Source of the DNA: Halobellus limi
Lineage (GTDB): Archaea > Halobacteriota > Halobacteria > Halobacteriales > Haloferacaceae
Direction of reading: 5' to 3'
Assembly: GCF_004799685.1 (NCBI RefSeq)
Contig: NZ_CP031311.1
Span: 744,001 to 808,000 of the forward strand
Length of the DNA: 64,000 nucleotides
Shown here: positions 7,885-16,855 of the stretch, in pieces
Layout: the number at the start of each line of letters is the position of its first letter
Position numbering within the stretch: position 1 is the stretch's first letter
Program-made: the position numbers and the translations under genes
Notes under the pieces: generated by a model
The model's input: only the letters and a program-made list of their open reading frames with translations
Database searches by the model: none
What the model was told of the DNA's origin: nothing

Positions 7885-9393
7885 TCACCGGAACGGCCAC
7901 GGGACGCTCCAACCGCCCCGGCCCTCGTCGCCTCGGTCGTTGCGGTCGTCGCCATCACCGCCGTCGTCTCCGTCGTCTCCGCCGTTTCCGCCGAAGAGGG
8001 ACTCCCACAACTCCTCAAGTACGTCGCGGAGGCTCTCGTCCTCCTCGGCCTCCGGATGGATGGTCACGTTCACCCGGTCGGTGTCAGTCGCACCCTCGGG
8101 GTCCGTCACGGTCAGTTCGACCGTGACGTTCCGTCGCTCCGACTCCGGCAGCGAACGTAGCACCACTCGGGGCGTGGCGCTCTGTGCGTCGAGGAGATCG
8201 AGCGCGTCCGAGTCGAACCCGTCCCGCCCCGTGACCGTCCACTCGTACTGTAACTCGCCGCCCTCCGGGTCGTAGCTCCCCGTCCCGTTCAGTTCCACGG
8301 ACGGATCGTCGAGTTCGGTGTCGTCGTCCGTATCGTCCGGGAGGCCCGCGTCGACGCCCGGCGGGTAGATGACCGCCGCCCCCGGTACCGTGACTGGATT
8401 CGCGAGTGCGTCCGAATCGTCTTCCTCCTCGTCTCCGCCGTCGTTGCTGTCGTCGTCTCCGTCGTCATCGCCGTCTCCGTCGTCGCTGTCTCCATCGTCT
8501 CCGCCGTCTCCGTCGTCGTCGCTGTCTTCGCCGTCCCCGTCCCACTCCCGGTCCTCACCGGCGTCGGCGACCGGCGGACGATTGAACCCCTCGATCACGA
8601 CTGCCGTCCGGTCCGCGCCCGACGCGGTGTCGTTGCTCGCGGTGAACTCGACCTCGACGGTGTGGTTGTCGGTGACGTTTTCGTACACGTTGAACGTCGG
8701 ATCGGTCGTCGTCTCGTCGGTCAGTCCGACGGCCTCCGCAGCCACCCCGTCGTCGTCTGTGATCTCCCAGTCGTACCCCAGACCGTTCGCCGAACCGTTC
8801 ACGATCCCGTCCAGCGTGACCGACGACCCCGACTCCCCGGAGACGGTCCGCCGCGGCCCGGCGTCGACGCCGACGACGGCCTCGCTCGTGTCGGTGCCCT
8901 CAGCGCTCTCTCTCGATTCGTCCACGGTGGCCGATTCGACGGTCGTCGTCTGCCGGAGCACCAGCGTCTCGGAATCGGCGTTCACGACCGCGACGGTTAC
9001 CGATTCGCCGGCCGGCTGCCTCCACCCGAGCCGCCACGTCTCGCCGGGATCGAACTGCCCGTTCGCGTCGCCGCCGTCCCGGATCTGTCCGTCGGAGAAG
9101 GCGTAGGCGAACTCCCCGGAGTCGTTCCTGACGGTGACGCGGAGGGTCCCGATCTCGTAGGACGGCCCGCCGTTGTGCGAGAGCCGGAGCGCGTCCTCGG
9201 TCGCAGAAAGCGTCAGGTCTACCGTCGATCCCGCCGCGGTGCCGGCGCTTCCCGCCGACCCGCCCGCTCCCCCACCGTCCGTCGAGGCCACGTAGTACGC
9301 CCCGAAGGTCGCCCCGCTGACGACGACCACCGCGACGAGGAGCAGGCTCCCGAGGGACTCGGCCTGGGCGCGGTCGAGGGACCGATCAGTCAT
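7885..9393 (-). CDS. Pilin-signal surface protein with PKD-like domains and an Asp/Gly-rich insert
   Basis: The start is placed at MTDRSLDRAQAESLG (ATG complement 9391-9393), giving 502 residues. The N-terminus is a class III (type IV pilin-like) signal: charged residues, then AQAES and a hydrophobic helix GSLLLVAVVVVSGATFGAYYV. After it come a beta-rich region and PKD-like or Ig-like segments (GVDAGPRRTVSGESGSSVTL; PEGGELQYEWTVTGRDGFD). Residues about 283-332 are nearly all Asp, Gly, Glu and Ser. The C-terminus is another Asp/Gly-rich tail. Probably cell-surface, possibly a minor pilin or adhesin. The following minus-strand gene upstream also has a pilin-like N-terminus. Confidence 0.75.
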   Translation of the reverse strand: MTDRSLDRAQAESLGSLLLVAVVVVSGATFGAYYVASTDGGGAGGSAGSAGTAAGSTVDLTLSATEDALRLSHNGGPSYEIGTLRVTVRNDSGEFAYAFSDGQIRDGGDANGQFDPGETWRLGWRQPAGESVTVAVVNADSETLVLRQTTTVESATVDESRESAEGTDTSEAVVGVDAGPRRTVSGESGSSVTLDGIVNGSANGLGYDWEITDDDGVAAEAVGLTDETTTDPTFNVYENVTDNHTVEVEFTASNDTASGADRTAVVIEGFNRPPVADAGEDREWDGDGEDSDDDGDGGDDGDSDDGDGDDDGDDDSNDGGDEEEDDSDALANPVTVPGAAVIYPPGVDAGLPDDTDDDTELDDPSVELNGTGSYDPEGGELQYEWTVTGRDGFDSDALDLLDAQSATPRVVLRSLPESERRNVTVELTVTDPEGATDTDRVNVTIHPEAEEDESLRDVLEELWESLFGGNGGDDGDDGGDGDDRNDRGDEGRGGWSVPWPFR

Positions 9394-9524
9394 CAGTTGT
9401 CCTCTGGTGTGTGGCACAGTCAAACTTCCCCAGCGATTCTCAAATTCAATAGCAATCGGAGGCGCCGTTCGGCACTCCGATTCCTCGACTCAGAAGCGCC
9501 TTGAGTGGAGGTGTCCGATACCAG

Positions 9525-11240
9525 CTACTCGAAGTAGAAGGTCTTCCGCCCGCCGTCGCTGGTTTCGAGTATCACAAACAGTTCCGCCTCCGTCTCCGAG
9601 GATCCGGGCGCGTACCGTAGGGCGTCGAGCGTCCCCGCCGGCACATTGTCCCCGTTAGCGTCCTTCAGTCCACGGAACTGAACCGTTTGGGTGTTTCCCG
9701 CTGATATCTCCGGGTTCTGATCGAATGCATACAGCGTTCCATCGGCATCGTAGGGACCGTCGGACGCCTCACCGTTGGCGATCTGAAGTTCTTGATTGTT
9801 GTTCGCGTCGAGTTCCGCGACGAGACCTCCACCGACTCCAAACTGGACGATCTCGACGGCCGTCGTGTCCGTGTTTTCAACGTCGAAACTAAACCGGCCT
9901 TGCGTCTGTCCCTCGATCGTTTCGTTTCCGACGAAGGCGAGTCGAGCGGCGTCTCCGCTCCCATCTCCGTCACCGCCGCCGCTACCGCTGCCACTCGTCG
10001 CCTGCACGTTCACGTCGTACTCGACGTTCTCGACGCGCTCGCCCTCGAAATCGGGGTCCTCGACGTCGTAAGCGGGGTCGTTGGAACCCGTTCGATACGT
10101 CACCCCGACCGAGTCCGAACTCGCCGTCGAACCGTCGGGGGCGGTGTACTGATAGCGGTAGCGCCCCGGTTCGAGCACCACCCCGTCCGGAACCGTCGTC
10201 TCCTCGCTCCCGGCCTCGACGGACGTTCGGACCGGGTTGTTGTACTTGTCGCGCGACTCGACCACGAACGGGTAGGTACGTCCCTCGAAGGGGTTCGACT
10301 CGAGGTCCTCGACGCTCGTCAGGTACGCCGGTTCGGTGTCGTCGACGCCACTCCCGACGCCGACCTTCGAGAGTTTCAACTGGTAGGTCGCCCCGGGCTC
10401 GAAGTACAGTTCGACGCCGTCCCGCCCGTCGCTCTCGACGCCTTCGACCCGGTAGACGCGCGCGTCGTTACCGGGATCGGCGGCCGGGTCGTACTCGCCG
10501 GTCTCGTTCAACAGGTCCGTCCACGACTGCGCGCTCAGCCGCGAGGGGACGAAGACCGAGACGTTCTCCCCCGCAGAGACGTTCGAGACGCTGATCGTGC
10601 GCGTCGAGACGCTCACCGCCCGCGGGTCGACCGAGAGGGTGCTGGCCCCGCCGCGGGAGAGGTTCCCCGAGAGCGCGACCAGCGAGATGCGCGTGCCGGC
10701 GACGACCGACTGTCCGGTCCGCGTCAGCGTCCCCGAATCGAAGCGGTTGTACACGACGCCGTTCTCGTAGACCGTCGTCGGGGCGGCGTCGTAGTTCGCG
10801 TAGTCCGGCCGGTAGACCAGCGACTTCGTGGCGTAAGTGCGCGCGGTGCCGTTCCAGAAGTCCGCCGTCTCGGGGTAGTCGGCGCCGTCGGTCGCCCGGT
10901 CGTCGGCCGTGGCGTTCGAGATCCGGATGGTTCCGAGGTCCGCCGTCGAGAGCGTGCCGCTCGGTGGCCCCGGGTTCACGGCGACGACGCGGGACGGATA
11001 GTTCGTCCCGAGTTCGACGCCGACGGGGGCGGCAGCGCCGGACGACGCCGTCCCGAGGATCGCGTTCCTGACCTGCTGCATGTCCGCCTGCACGCGCTGG
11101 TTGTGCTGGAACTCGACCTGGCGGTTCTCGTTGGGGACGACCGTCGCCTGATACAGCGACAGGGAGACGACGAGAAAGCCGAGCAGCAGGACCGCCCCGA
11201 TCTGGACGGTCACGGCCCTGTCGTCGCCTCCGAGAGACAT
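9525..11240 (-). CDS. Haloarchaeal surface protein with pilin-like N-terminal helix
   Basis: The 571-residue protein begins MSLGGDDRAVTVQIGAVLLLG, a short charged head followed directly by a hydrophobic helix, the layout of haloarchaeal pilin-like proteins. The helix is followed by a heptad-like polar region (NENRQVEFQHNQRVQADMQQVRNAI), then a long beta-rich, Ser/Thr-rich ectodomain with many N-x-S/T sequons. A central Ser/Gly/Asp linker precedes a C-terminal domain. It lies 131 bases upstream of the PKD-like pilin protein on the same strand, so the two may form one surface-structure unit. The function is not known. Confidence 0.75.
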   Translation of the reverse strand: MSLGGDDRAVTVQIGAVLLLGFLVVSLSLYQATVVPNENRQVEFQHNQRVQADMQQVRNAILGTASSGAAAPVGVELGTNYPSRVVAVNPGPPSGTLSTADLGTIRISNATADDRATDGADYPETADFWNGTARTYATKSLVYRPDYANYDAAPTTVYENGVVYNRFDSGTLTRTGQSVVAGTRISLVALSGNLSRGGASTLSVDPRAVSVSTRTISVSNVSAGENVSVFVPSRLSAQSWTDLLNETGEYDPAADPGNDARVYRVEGVESDGRDGVELYFEPGATYQLKLSKVGVGSGVDDTEPAYLTSVEDLESNPFEGRTYPFVVESRDKYNNPVRTSVEAGSEETTVPDGVVLEPGRYRYQYTAPDGSTASSDSVGVTYRTGSNDPAYDVEDPDFEGERVENVEYDVNVQATSGSGSGGGDGDGSGDAARLAFVGNETIEGQTQGRFSFDVENTDTTAVEIVQFGVGGGLVAELDANNNQELQIANGEASDGPYDADGTLYAFDQNPEISAGNTQTVQFRGLKDANGDNVPAGTLDALRYAPGSSETEAELFVILETSDGGRKTFYFE

Positions 11241-11330
11241 AGTTCCGATTCGGCGGCTACCGGATAAAAACGTGCCGCCGCTACGTGACGGACCGAGGCC
11301 AGAAGGCGTGACGTCGGTTCCGCTCGGGGG

Positions 11331-11930
11331 TCAGTCCTCTTCTTCTTCGACGACTTCCGGGTCGCTCATCGCGCTCTGGAGGCTGTCGAGGCCGTTGACC
11401 CACTCGGAGACGAGGCCGTACTCTAAGTCGTCGACGACGGCCATGTCGAGTTCGTCGCCGACGATGATGCGCGTCCCGGCCTGCACGAGGTAGCCCAGCG
11501 CGGCGTCCATATCGTCGTCCCGCTCGGCGGCCGCGGCGGCCTCGACGTACTCGTCGAGGGGCGCTTCCTCGGCCGCGCCGGCGACGATGTACTCCTCGGC
11601 GGCGTAGAAGACGCAGACGAGGCTCGTCTGGACGCCGTCGACGAGCATCTCCTTGTCCTCGCGCGCGGCGTCGTCCTCGATGTCCAGTTCGGGCTCCGAG
11701 AGGACGATCGTTCGGACGCGTTCGAGTTCCTCGATCGCCTCCTCGTCGTCAAGGCGGTCCTCCTCGTACGCGGAGACGATCTTCGCCACCGCAATGGCGG
11801 CGTCGTCCTGGAGATTCAGGAGCAATCGCGCGGAGTCTTCGTTCTCGGGATCGAGCTCTTCCTCTTCGACGCGGGAGAGCCAGTTCTGCCAGCGTTCTTC
11901 GGTGTAGTAAGTCTCCTCGGCCTCGGTCAT
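11331..11930 (-). CDS. DUF2150 family protein
   Basis: The 199-residue, very acidic, all-helical protein starts MTEAEETYYTEERWQNWLSRVEEEELDPENEDSA at the first 17 residues a family-typical opening. It has no transmembrane segment and no catalytic motif. DUF2150 is widespread in haloarchaea and methanogens but has no assigned function. It stands alone between the surface-protein pair and a small zinc-ribbon gene. Confidence 0.85.
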   Translation of the reverse strand: MTEAEETYYTEERWQNWLSRVEEEELDPENEDSARLLLNLQDDAAIAVAKIVSAYEEDRLDDEEAIEELERVRTIVLSEPELDIEDDAAREDKEMLVDGVQTSLVCVFYAAEEYIVAGAAEEAPLDEYVEAAAAAERDDDMDAALGYLVQAGTRIIVGDELDMAVVDDLEYGLVSEWVNGLDSLQSAMSDPEVVEEEED

Positions 11931-12106
11931 ACTCCACCATTTCCGCCGGGATTCAAATGCCTTTCTTGTCGAGGTCCGATCTTTCCGGTTCCTGGTACCG
12001 ACTACGGACGCAGTTGCGCCCTCTTCGCGTGTGCGCGTCGTCGCTGTGCGTCCCCCGTCGCTCTCGGATCACGCGGCGTCGCGTTCGCCACCGATCGGAC
12101 CGACGA

Positions 12107-12262
12107 TCACTCGAGCGATTTCCCTCGGTTCTGGAACTCGCCGCCGCACTCACAGACGCCGGGATGGGACGTCGCCGTGACGATCTGGCCGCACTGGAGG
12201 CACTCGTACGTCGATTCGGAGTCGGGGCTGTTGGCGCCTTCCCGGTCTTGACCGTGGGGCAT
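12107..12262 (-). CDS. Small rubrerythrin-like zinc-ribbon protein
   Basis: The 51-residue product starts MPHGQDREGANSPDSES (ATG complement 12260-12262). It holds one zinc-binding knuckle pair, YECLQCGQ and GVCECGGEFQNRG. Haloarchaeal proteins of this kind are annotated as rubrerythrin-like domain proteins; only the rubredoxin-like knuckle is present, with no diiron helix bundle. AT-rich sequence (ataagtattgatcagtta) just upstream is a plausible promoter. Confidence 0.75.
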   Translation of the reverse strand: MPHGQDREGANSPDSESTYECLQCGQIVTATSHPGVCECGGEFQNRGKSLE

Positions 12263-12378
12263 ATTCGAAAGTAGTTCGGTAACGAACATAAGTATTGATC
12301 AGTTACGTCCGGGGTTCAGTAGCGGATCCGCTCACGGCTCGGCGCTGTGCGTCGATCCGCTCGCCCAACCGGATTCAC

Positions 12379-13227
12379 TCACCGCGACAGCGTCGCGCGG
12401 GTGTCGATCCCGTAGACCCGCTGCGGCGTCTCCACGTGGGCGCGCTCGACGGCCTCACCGTGGCCCTCGTCGAGTAACCACCGCACGCGACGCGGGACGG
12501 TCTTCGGACCCAGCACCGCGCCCGGACGGTCGGGGTCGTCGACGAAGTCCGTCTCCATCAGGAACGGCGCGCCCGACTCGGCGGCGGTCTCCAGTCGATC
12601 CTTCTCGCTCATCACGCTCGGCGTCGGCCCCGCCAGCGTCCCGCCCGCGTAGTGCTTCACGACCCGATGCGACGGGAGGCCCCGCTCCTCGGCCCACTCG
12701 GCGACCTCGGTCAGGTCCTCCGCGGCCTCCGTGTGCAACTGCACGGCGCAGCCGAGGTCTGCGCCCAGGGAGAACGCGTGGCGCATCACCTCGTTCGAGG
12801 CTTCCCACACGGCCTCGGAGACGTCGTAGTGGGGCCGCCCGGACTTCAGCGCGAGCGCGTCGCCGTCGCGGACGAACCCGGCCGCCTCGTCGAGCCCGGC
12901 GCGCATCAGGTCGCCGGCCTCCTCGGGCGAGAGGCCCCGCTCGTCGACGAGTTTCGAGACGAGACCGGGGTGGACGCCGAGGACGGGCCACGCCCGTCCC
13001 GGCAGGATCTCGCTCGCTCGTTCGACGACGTCCAGCGTCGTCTCGAAGACCGGTCGGAAGTCCGCGCCCGCGTCGGGCTCGACGCCGAGCAGCCACGACG
13101 GCTTGTTCACGACGAGCAGGTGCGTCCCGCCGAGGCGGGCGAAGTCGCGGACGGCGTCGAGCCCGCGTCCGTGCTCCGGGTCGAGGTGGAGGTGGTCGTC
13201 GAGCACCGGCGTCCCGAGTTCTTCCAT
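12379..13227 (-). CDS. TatD-related metal-dependent hydrolase
   Basis: The 282-residue protein starts MEELGTPVLDDHLHLDPEHG. The metal ligands of the TIM-barrel amidohydrolase fold can be followed: the HLH pair in DDHLHLD, a glutamate/lysine region near ALKSGRPHYDV, the histidine in QLHTEAAED, the histidine in RVVKHYAGG and the aspartate in FLMETDFVDD. TatD family members act as DNases or related phosphodiesterases. Archaeal homologues are mostly uncharacterised. Convergent neighbours are absent; it stands 61 bases from the NYN gene, which is on the same strand. Confidence 0.85.
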   Translation of the reverse strand: MEELGTPVLDDHLHLDPEHGRGLDAVRDFARLGGTHLLVVNKPSWLLGVEPDAGADFRPVFETTLDVVERASEILPGRAWPVLGVHPGLVSKLVDERGLSPEEAGDLMRAGLDEAAGFVRDGDALALKSGRPHYDVSEAVWEASNEVMRHAFSLGADLGCAVQLHTEAAEDLTEVAEWAEERGLPSHRVVKHYAGGTLAGPTPSVMSEKDRLETAAESGAPFLMETDFVDDPDRPGAVLGPKTVPRRVRWLLDEGHGEAVERAHVETPQRVYGIDTRATLSR

Positions 13228-13288
13228 ACCCGCCCTTCGGCGCACCGTTCCAAAAACCCGTCCGCTTTCCGGCGACGCTCCCGATCGG

Positions 13289-13798
13289 CTATCCGTCGTA
13301 GCCGACGAGGGTCGGGCCCTCGTCCTCGCTGTCGTCTTCGATCGTGACGCGCTCTGTCGCGGCGTTCCGGAGGGCGTCCGACCGACCGAACTCGCCGGGC
13401 GCGATGGCGAAGGTCCGACAGCCGTAGGCGTTCGCGGTCTCGATGGCGGGCTTGAAGTCGGTGTCGCGAGAGGCGATGGCGATCACGTCGGCGCGGTCCT
13501 CGACGGCGAAGCGGGTCACGTCGACCGCGAGCCGGACGTCGACGTCGCCGCTCGTGACGACGACCTCAAACCCGCGCGCCTCGGCCGCCTGAATCAGCCC
13601 CGGCGTCGCGTGCTCGTCGAGGTAGAGCCGCATCGCCGTCAACTGCCCGGCCGCCGCGGCCGCTTCGCGGACGTCGTCGAGGTCGACGTCGAACTCGTCG
13701 CGGAGGACGTTCGGCCCGTCGACGAAGAGCGCGACCCACGGCTCCCCAGGGTCGTCGTCGGCGGAATCCTCCGCGTACAGCCGTCCCAGGAGGTCCAT
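13289..13798 (-). CDS. NYN/LabA-like PIN-fold protein
   Basis: The 169-residue protein starts MDLLGRLYAEDSADDDPG (ATG complement 13796-13798). The NYN-domain acidic residues are visible in ALFVDGPNVL, SGDVDVRLAVDVTRFA and IAIASRDTDFKP, matching the LabA/DUF88 arrangement. NYN domains share the PIN nuclease fold and often act on RNA. The tail is acidic and short. It is on the same strand as the TatD-like gene 61 bases on, so a joint nucleic-acid role is possible but only inferred. Confidence 0.85.
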   Translation of the reverse strand: MDLLGRLYAEDSADDDPGEPWVALFVDGPNVLRDEFDVDLDDVREAAAAAGQLTAMRLYLDEHATPGLIQAAEARGFEVVVTSGDVDVRLAVDVTRFAVEDRADVIAIASRDTDFKPAIETANAYGCRTFAIAPGEFGRSDALRNAATERVTIEDDSEDEGPTLVGYDG

Positions 13799-13935
13799 AC
13801 CGCAGCATTCGCGGGGACGAACATAACGACGACGATGTCGCAACTCCCGAGGACGTCACAACCGACGACGATCCCGCGGACCGACGACGACCTCGTGGAC
13901 CGGCGACGACCCCGCGACCGCCGAGACCACCGCAT

Positions 13936-15126
13936 CTACGCCGGACCGTACCTGTCGCGGCCGTCGGCCGCCCGCTCCCGCTCGCTCTTCGACCGCCCGC
14001 GCCCGTCGGCGGCTCGATCCTCCGCGGAGTGGACTGCCGTGGTGCCCGCCTCGGCGTCGGCAGCGATTCCCGACCCCGCTCCGGTGACCGTCACGTCGCG
14101 CTTCGGGTACGGGATCTCGATCCCGGCCGCGTTCAGCGCCTTGTACAGCGCGCGGTTGAGTTCGTGCTGCGCGCGCCGCCGTCGCGTGGGCCCGTTGACC
14201 CAGCAGAGGAGTTCGTACTGCAGCGCCGAGTCGCCGAACGACCGGAACCGCGCCCGGGGCTTCGGCGAGTCGCGGACCAGCGACTCGGCCATCGCGACCT
14301 CGACGAGGATCTCCTCGAACGCGTCGATGTCGGTCCCGTAGGCGACGCCGACGGGCACCCGGATGCGACGGCGGCGCTGCGGGGCGGACTCGTTCGTCAC
14401 CTTCGCGGCGTTGAGCGCGGCGTTGGGGACGGTGACCATCACCTCGTCGCGGGTGAGAAGCGTCGTCGAGCGGACGCCGACCTTGATGACCGTCCCGGCG
14501 GTGTCGTCGTCGAGGACGATGTAATCGCCGAGCTTGTAGGTGTCGTCGAAGTACAGGGCGATTCCCCCGAAGAAGTTCGCGACGGTGTCCTTCGCGGCGA
14601 AGCCGACGGCGATTCCCGCCACGCCCGCGGCCCCCAGAAGCGGCGTGATCTCGATGCCCCAGAGCCACAGCAGCGTCCCCGCGCTGCCGACGACCACCGA
14701 CAGCGTCCAGATGTTCGAGAAGACCGGCGCGAAGTCGAACCGGCCGCCCTCCTCGTTGACGGCGGCGACGAGCCGGTTCACCACCTCGTTGGCGGCGTAG
14801 GCCCACACGAGAACGAGGACCGAGAGCGCCGGCCGCCCGAACAGGTCGTCGAGCGTCCCCGGATCGACGAGCACCGACGAGCGCACCGAGGGCACCTGCG
14901 TGAGCACGAACACGCCCACCAGCGCCGCGGTGACGACTACCGGCACCCGGAGCGTGGAGAAGACGATGTTGTCGTAGACTGTGTCGGTGGCGGCGACGTA
15001 CCGTTTGGCGAGCCGGAGGACGACGAACTCCATCGCGACGGCGGTCGCGACCGAGACGAGAAGCACCGCGAGCGTCGCCTCGGTCGCGGAGAGCCCATCG
15101 AAGAGTCGGAGCAGCGGTTGTATCAT
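13936..15126 (-). CDS. MscS family small-conductance mechanosensitive channel
   Basis: The 396-residue protein has N-terminal membrane helices (TEATLAVLLVSVATAVAMEFV, VVTAALVGVFVLTQV, and two more), then the pore-lining and beta-domain signature AGVAGIAVGFAAKDTVANFFGG followed by ALYFDDTYKLGDYIVLDD. This is the MscS core. The last 60 residues are charged and low complexity. Such channels release solutes on hypo-osmotic shock, a clear need for a halophile. It is monocistronic. Confidence 0.93.
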   Translation of the reverse strand: MIQPLLRLFDGLSATEATLAVLLVSVATAVAMEFVVLRLAKRYVAATDTVYDNIVFSTLRVPVVVTAALVGVFVLTQVPSVRSSVLVDPGTLDDLFGRPALSVLVLVWAYAANEVVNRLVAAVNEEGGRFDFAPVFSNIWTLSVVVGSAGTLLWLWGIEITPLLGAAGVAGIAVGFAAKDTVANFFGGIALYFDDTYKLGDYIVLDDDTAGTVIKVGVRSTTLLTRDEVMVTVPNAALNAAKVTNESAPQRRRRIRVPVGVAYGTDIDAFEEILVEVAMAESLVRDSPKPRARFRSFGDSALQYELLCWVNGPTRRRRAQHELNRALYKALNAAGIEIPYPKRDVTVTGAGSGIAADAEAGTTAVHSAEDRAADGRGRSKSERERAADGRDRYGPA

Positions 15127-15212
15127 ACCGACTGGTGGCGGTTCTGTGAGATAACCGTTTCTCGGGTACGGCTGTCGGTCGAGGTACTCGAATCCGGCAA
15201 TCAGTTACTGAT

Positions 15213-15298
15213 GGAAGCGTCGTCTCCGCTCTATTCGACGGGAAGGTGTCGTGTCCGCCTTATCCGATGGGAACGGCTCGTCTCCGCTCTGTCCGATG
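15213..15298. repeat. Three imperfect tandem repeats of about 28-29 bases
   Basis: Between the MscS gene and the next small gene, a unit resembling ggaacggctcgtctccgctc followed by nnTCCGATG recurs with starts at 15213, 15241 and 15270. The spacing is 28 then 29 bases, and the copies differ at several positions. No gene is visible across them. They are too few and too close for CRISPR. Confidence 0.6.
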
Positions 15299-15393
15299 TG
15301 ACCGTCTATCTCCAATTCAGAATAATACGTACATACTCCTTATATTCTTTATAACGTAGATTTATTAACCGATACGCTCCATAATTGGATAGA

Positions 15394-15672
15394 ATGAGTC
15401 GAAGTACCGATTCGACCCCCGATTCGTTCACAGTAGTCGCCGAGATGAACAGCCACGACGCGGTGACGGTGCGCTCGACGGCGACACACGCGACCTACCA
15501 CCTGGTCGATTTCGCCGACGACGCCACCCGGGAGGCGCTTTCGTCGCTGTCGGTCGGCGAGTCCGTCCGCCTCGACCTCTCGCGCGTCGGCCGCCGCGGG
15601 AACGTCTGGCGGGCCGACGACGCCGCGTCCCGATCCCCCGCCGAGGTCGCGACCGAGTCCGCCGGAAGCTGA
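15394..15672 (+). CDS. Small haloarchaeal protein, unknown function
   Basis: The start at ATG 15394 (MSRSTDSTPDSF) gives 92 residues. An AT-rich block (ttatattctttataacgtag, 15339-15358) stands about 36-55 bases before the start and can supply a promoter. The core SFTVVAEMNSHDAVTVRSTATHATYHLVDFADDATREALSSL is compact, mixed alpha/beta, without membrane segments or metal ligands; the C-terminus is low complexity. I do not recognise a characterised family. Confidence 0.6.
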   Translation: MSRSTDSTPDSFTVVAEMNSHDAVTVRSTATHATYHLVDFADDATREALSSLSVGESVRLDLSRVGRRGNVWRADDAASRSPAEVATESAGS

Positions 15673-15784
15673 TTCCCGCCGCCCGGTTCGCGCTCTCGGA
15701 CGCCGCTCGGTGCTGTCTCTTCGCTTTCGGGCCTCGATCTCCCGCTCCCAAACAAATATCATCACGTTCTATCATTTGGTACCT

Positions 15785-16855
15785 ATGGACGAACTGGACG
15801 ACGTGTTCGTCGCGGACGCGGTCGTACACGCCTACAACCAGGCCGAATCGAACTTCCGGGTGCCGCGGTACGCACAGCAGGTCGCCGAGATCGGCGTCGG
15901 ACTGGAGAGCAAGATGCCCGAGGGCTACCGGCGGACCCGCGAGTCGTTCCTCAGCGACTGGCCGATCGAGGAGACCGAGAACGCGCTCTTCCGGGAGAGC
16001 CGGACCGACTTCGCCGTCATCCACCCCCAGTCCATCACGGTGTTCCACGACGGGCTCACCGCCGAGTCGAAGGCCGAGCAGTTCGTCGAGCGCAACCCGA
16101 CGCGGGCGGCGGCGCTCGCCAGCGTCGACGCCGTCGGGATGGACGACCCGCAGGCCGAACTGACCCGACAGGTCGAGGCGTTCGACCCCCACGGCGTGAA
16201 GGTGTACCCATCGTACTGGGAACAGGACGGCACCCACCACGGCTTCAAGATGGACGACCCGGAGGTCGCGTTCCCGCTGTGGGAACACGCCGCCGACCTC
16301 GGCCTCGACGTCGTCGCCGTGCACAAGGCGCTCCCGTTCGGCGCGGTCCCGATGGATTCGTACAAGGTCGGCGACGTCGAGGAGGCGGCGGCGTCGTTCC
16401 CGGATCTCACCTTCGAGATCGTCCACGGCGGGCTCTCCTTCGCCGAGGAGACCGGCTGGCAGATCGCTCGACACCCGAACGTCTACGTCAACCTCGAACT
16501 CACGCTGGCGGAACTCGTCACGTCGCCGGAGTCGTTCGCGGAGACGCTCGAAGACCTCCTCTACGGCGGGGGCGAACTGGCGCTGGAGAAGATCCTCTGG
16601 GGCACCGGCGCGCCGCACTTCCACCCCGGCCTCCTGCTCGAACGCTTCTGGGAGTACGACTTCCCGGAGATGAAGAGCTTTTCAGGAACGTTCGAGATCA
16701 CGAAGGAGGACAAGAGGAAGATCCTCGGCGAGAACTGGGCGGAGGCGCACGGCTTCGACGTCGACGAGATCCAGTCAGACATCGAGGACGATCAGTACAG
16801 CGACGTCGAACTGACCGACGAGTGGGAGTCGACGGGCTTCGAGGTGGCCCAATGA
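15785..16855 (+). CDS. Amidohydrolase family protein (ACMSD-like TIM barrel)
   Basis: The start ATG at 15785 gives 356 residues (MDELDDVFVADAVVHAYNQ). The TIM-barrel metal and active-site positions are suggested by VVHAY at the first strand, the lysine in GVKVYPSYW, the histidine in VVAVHKALPFG, the histidine in FEIVHGGLSF and a late WGTGAPHFHP. This resembles the 2-amino-3-carboxymuconate semialdehyde decarboxylase-like branch. Its TGA overlaps the ATG of the next gene (ATGA), so the two are translationally coupled. Substrate unknown. Confidence 0.8.
   Translation: MDELDDVFVADAVVHAYNQAESNFRVPRYAQQVAEIGVGLESKMPEGYRRTRESFLSDWPIEETENALFRESRTDFAVIHPQSITVFHDGLTAESKAEQFVERNPTRAAALASVDAVGMDDPQAELTRQVEAFDPHGVKVYPSYWEQDGTHHGFKMDDPEVAFPLWEHAADLGLDVVAVHKALPFGAVPMDSYKVGDVEEAAASFPDLTFEIVHGGLSFAEETGWQIARHPNVYVNLELTLAELVTSPESFAETLEDLLYGGGELALEKILWGTGAPHFHPGLLLERFWEYDFPEMKSFSGTFEITKEDKRKILGENWAEAHGFDVDEIQSDIEDDQYSDVELTDEWESTGFEVAQ

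Noticed and set aside
12290-12378. A regulatory site between the zinc-ribbon and TatD-like genes
   Set aside because: Only an AT-rich promoter-like patch can be seen, without repeat or palindrome.
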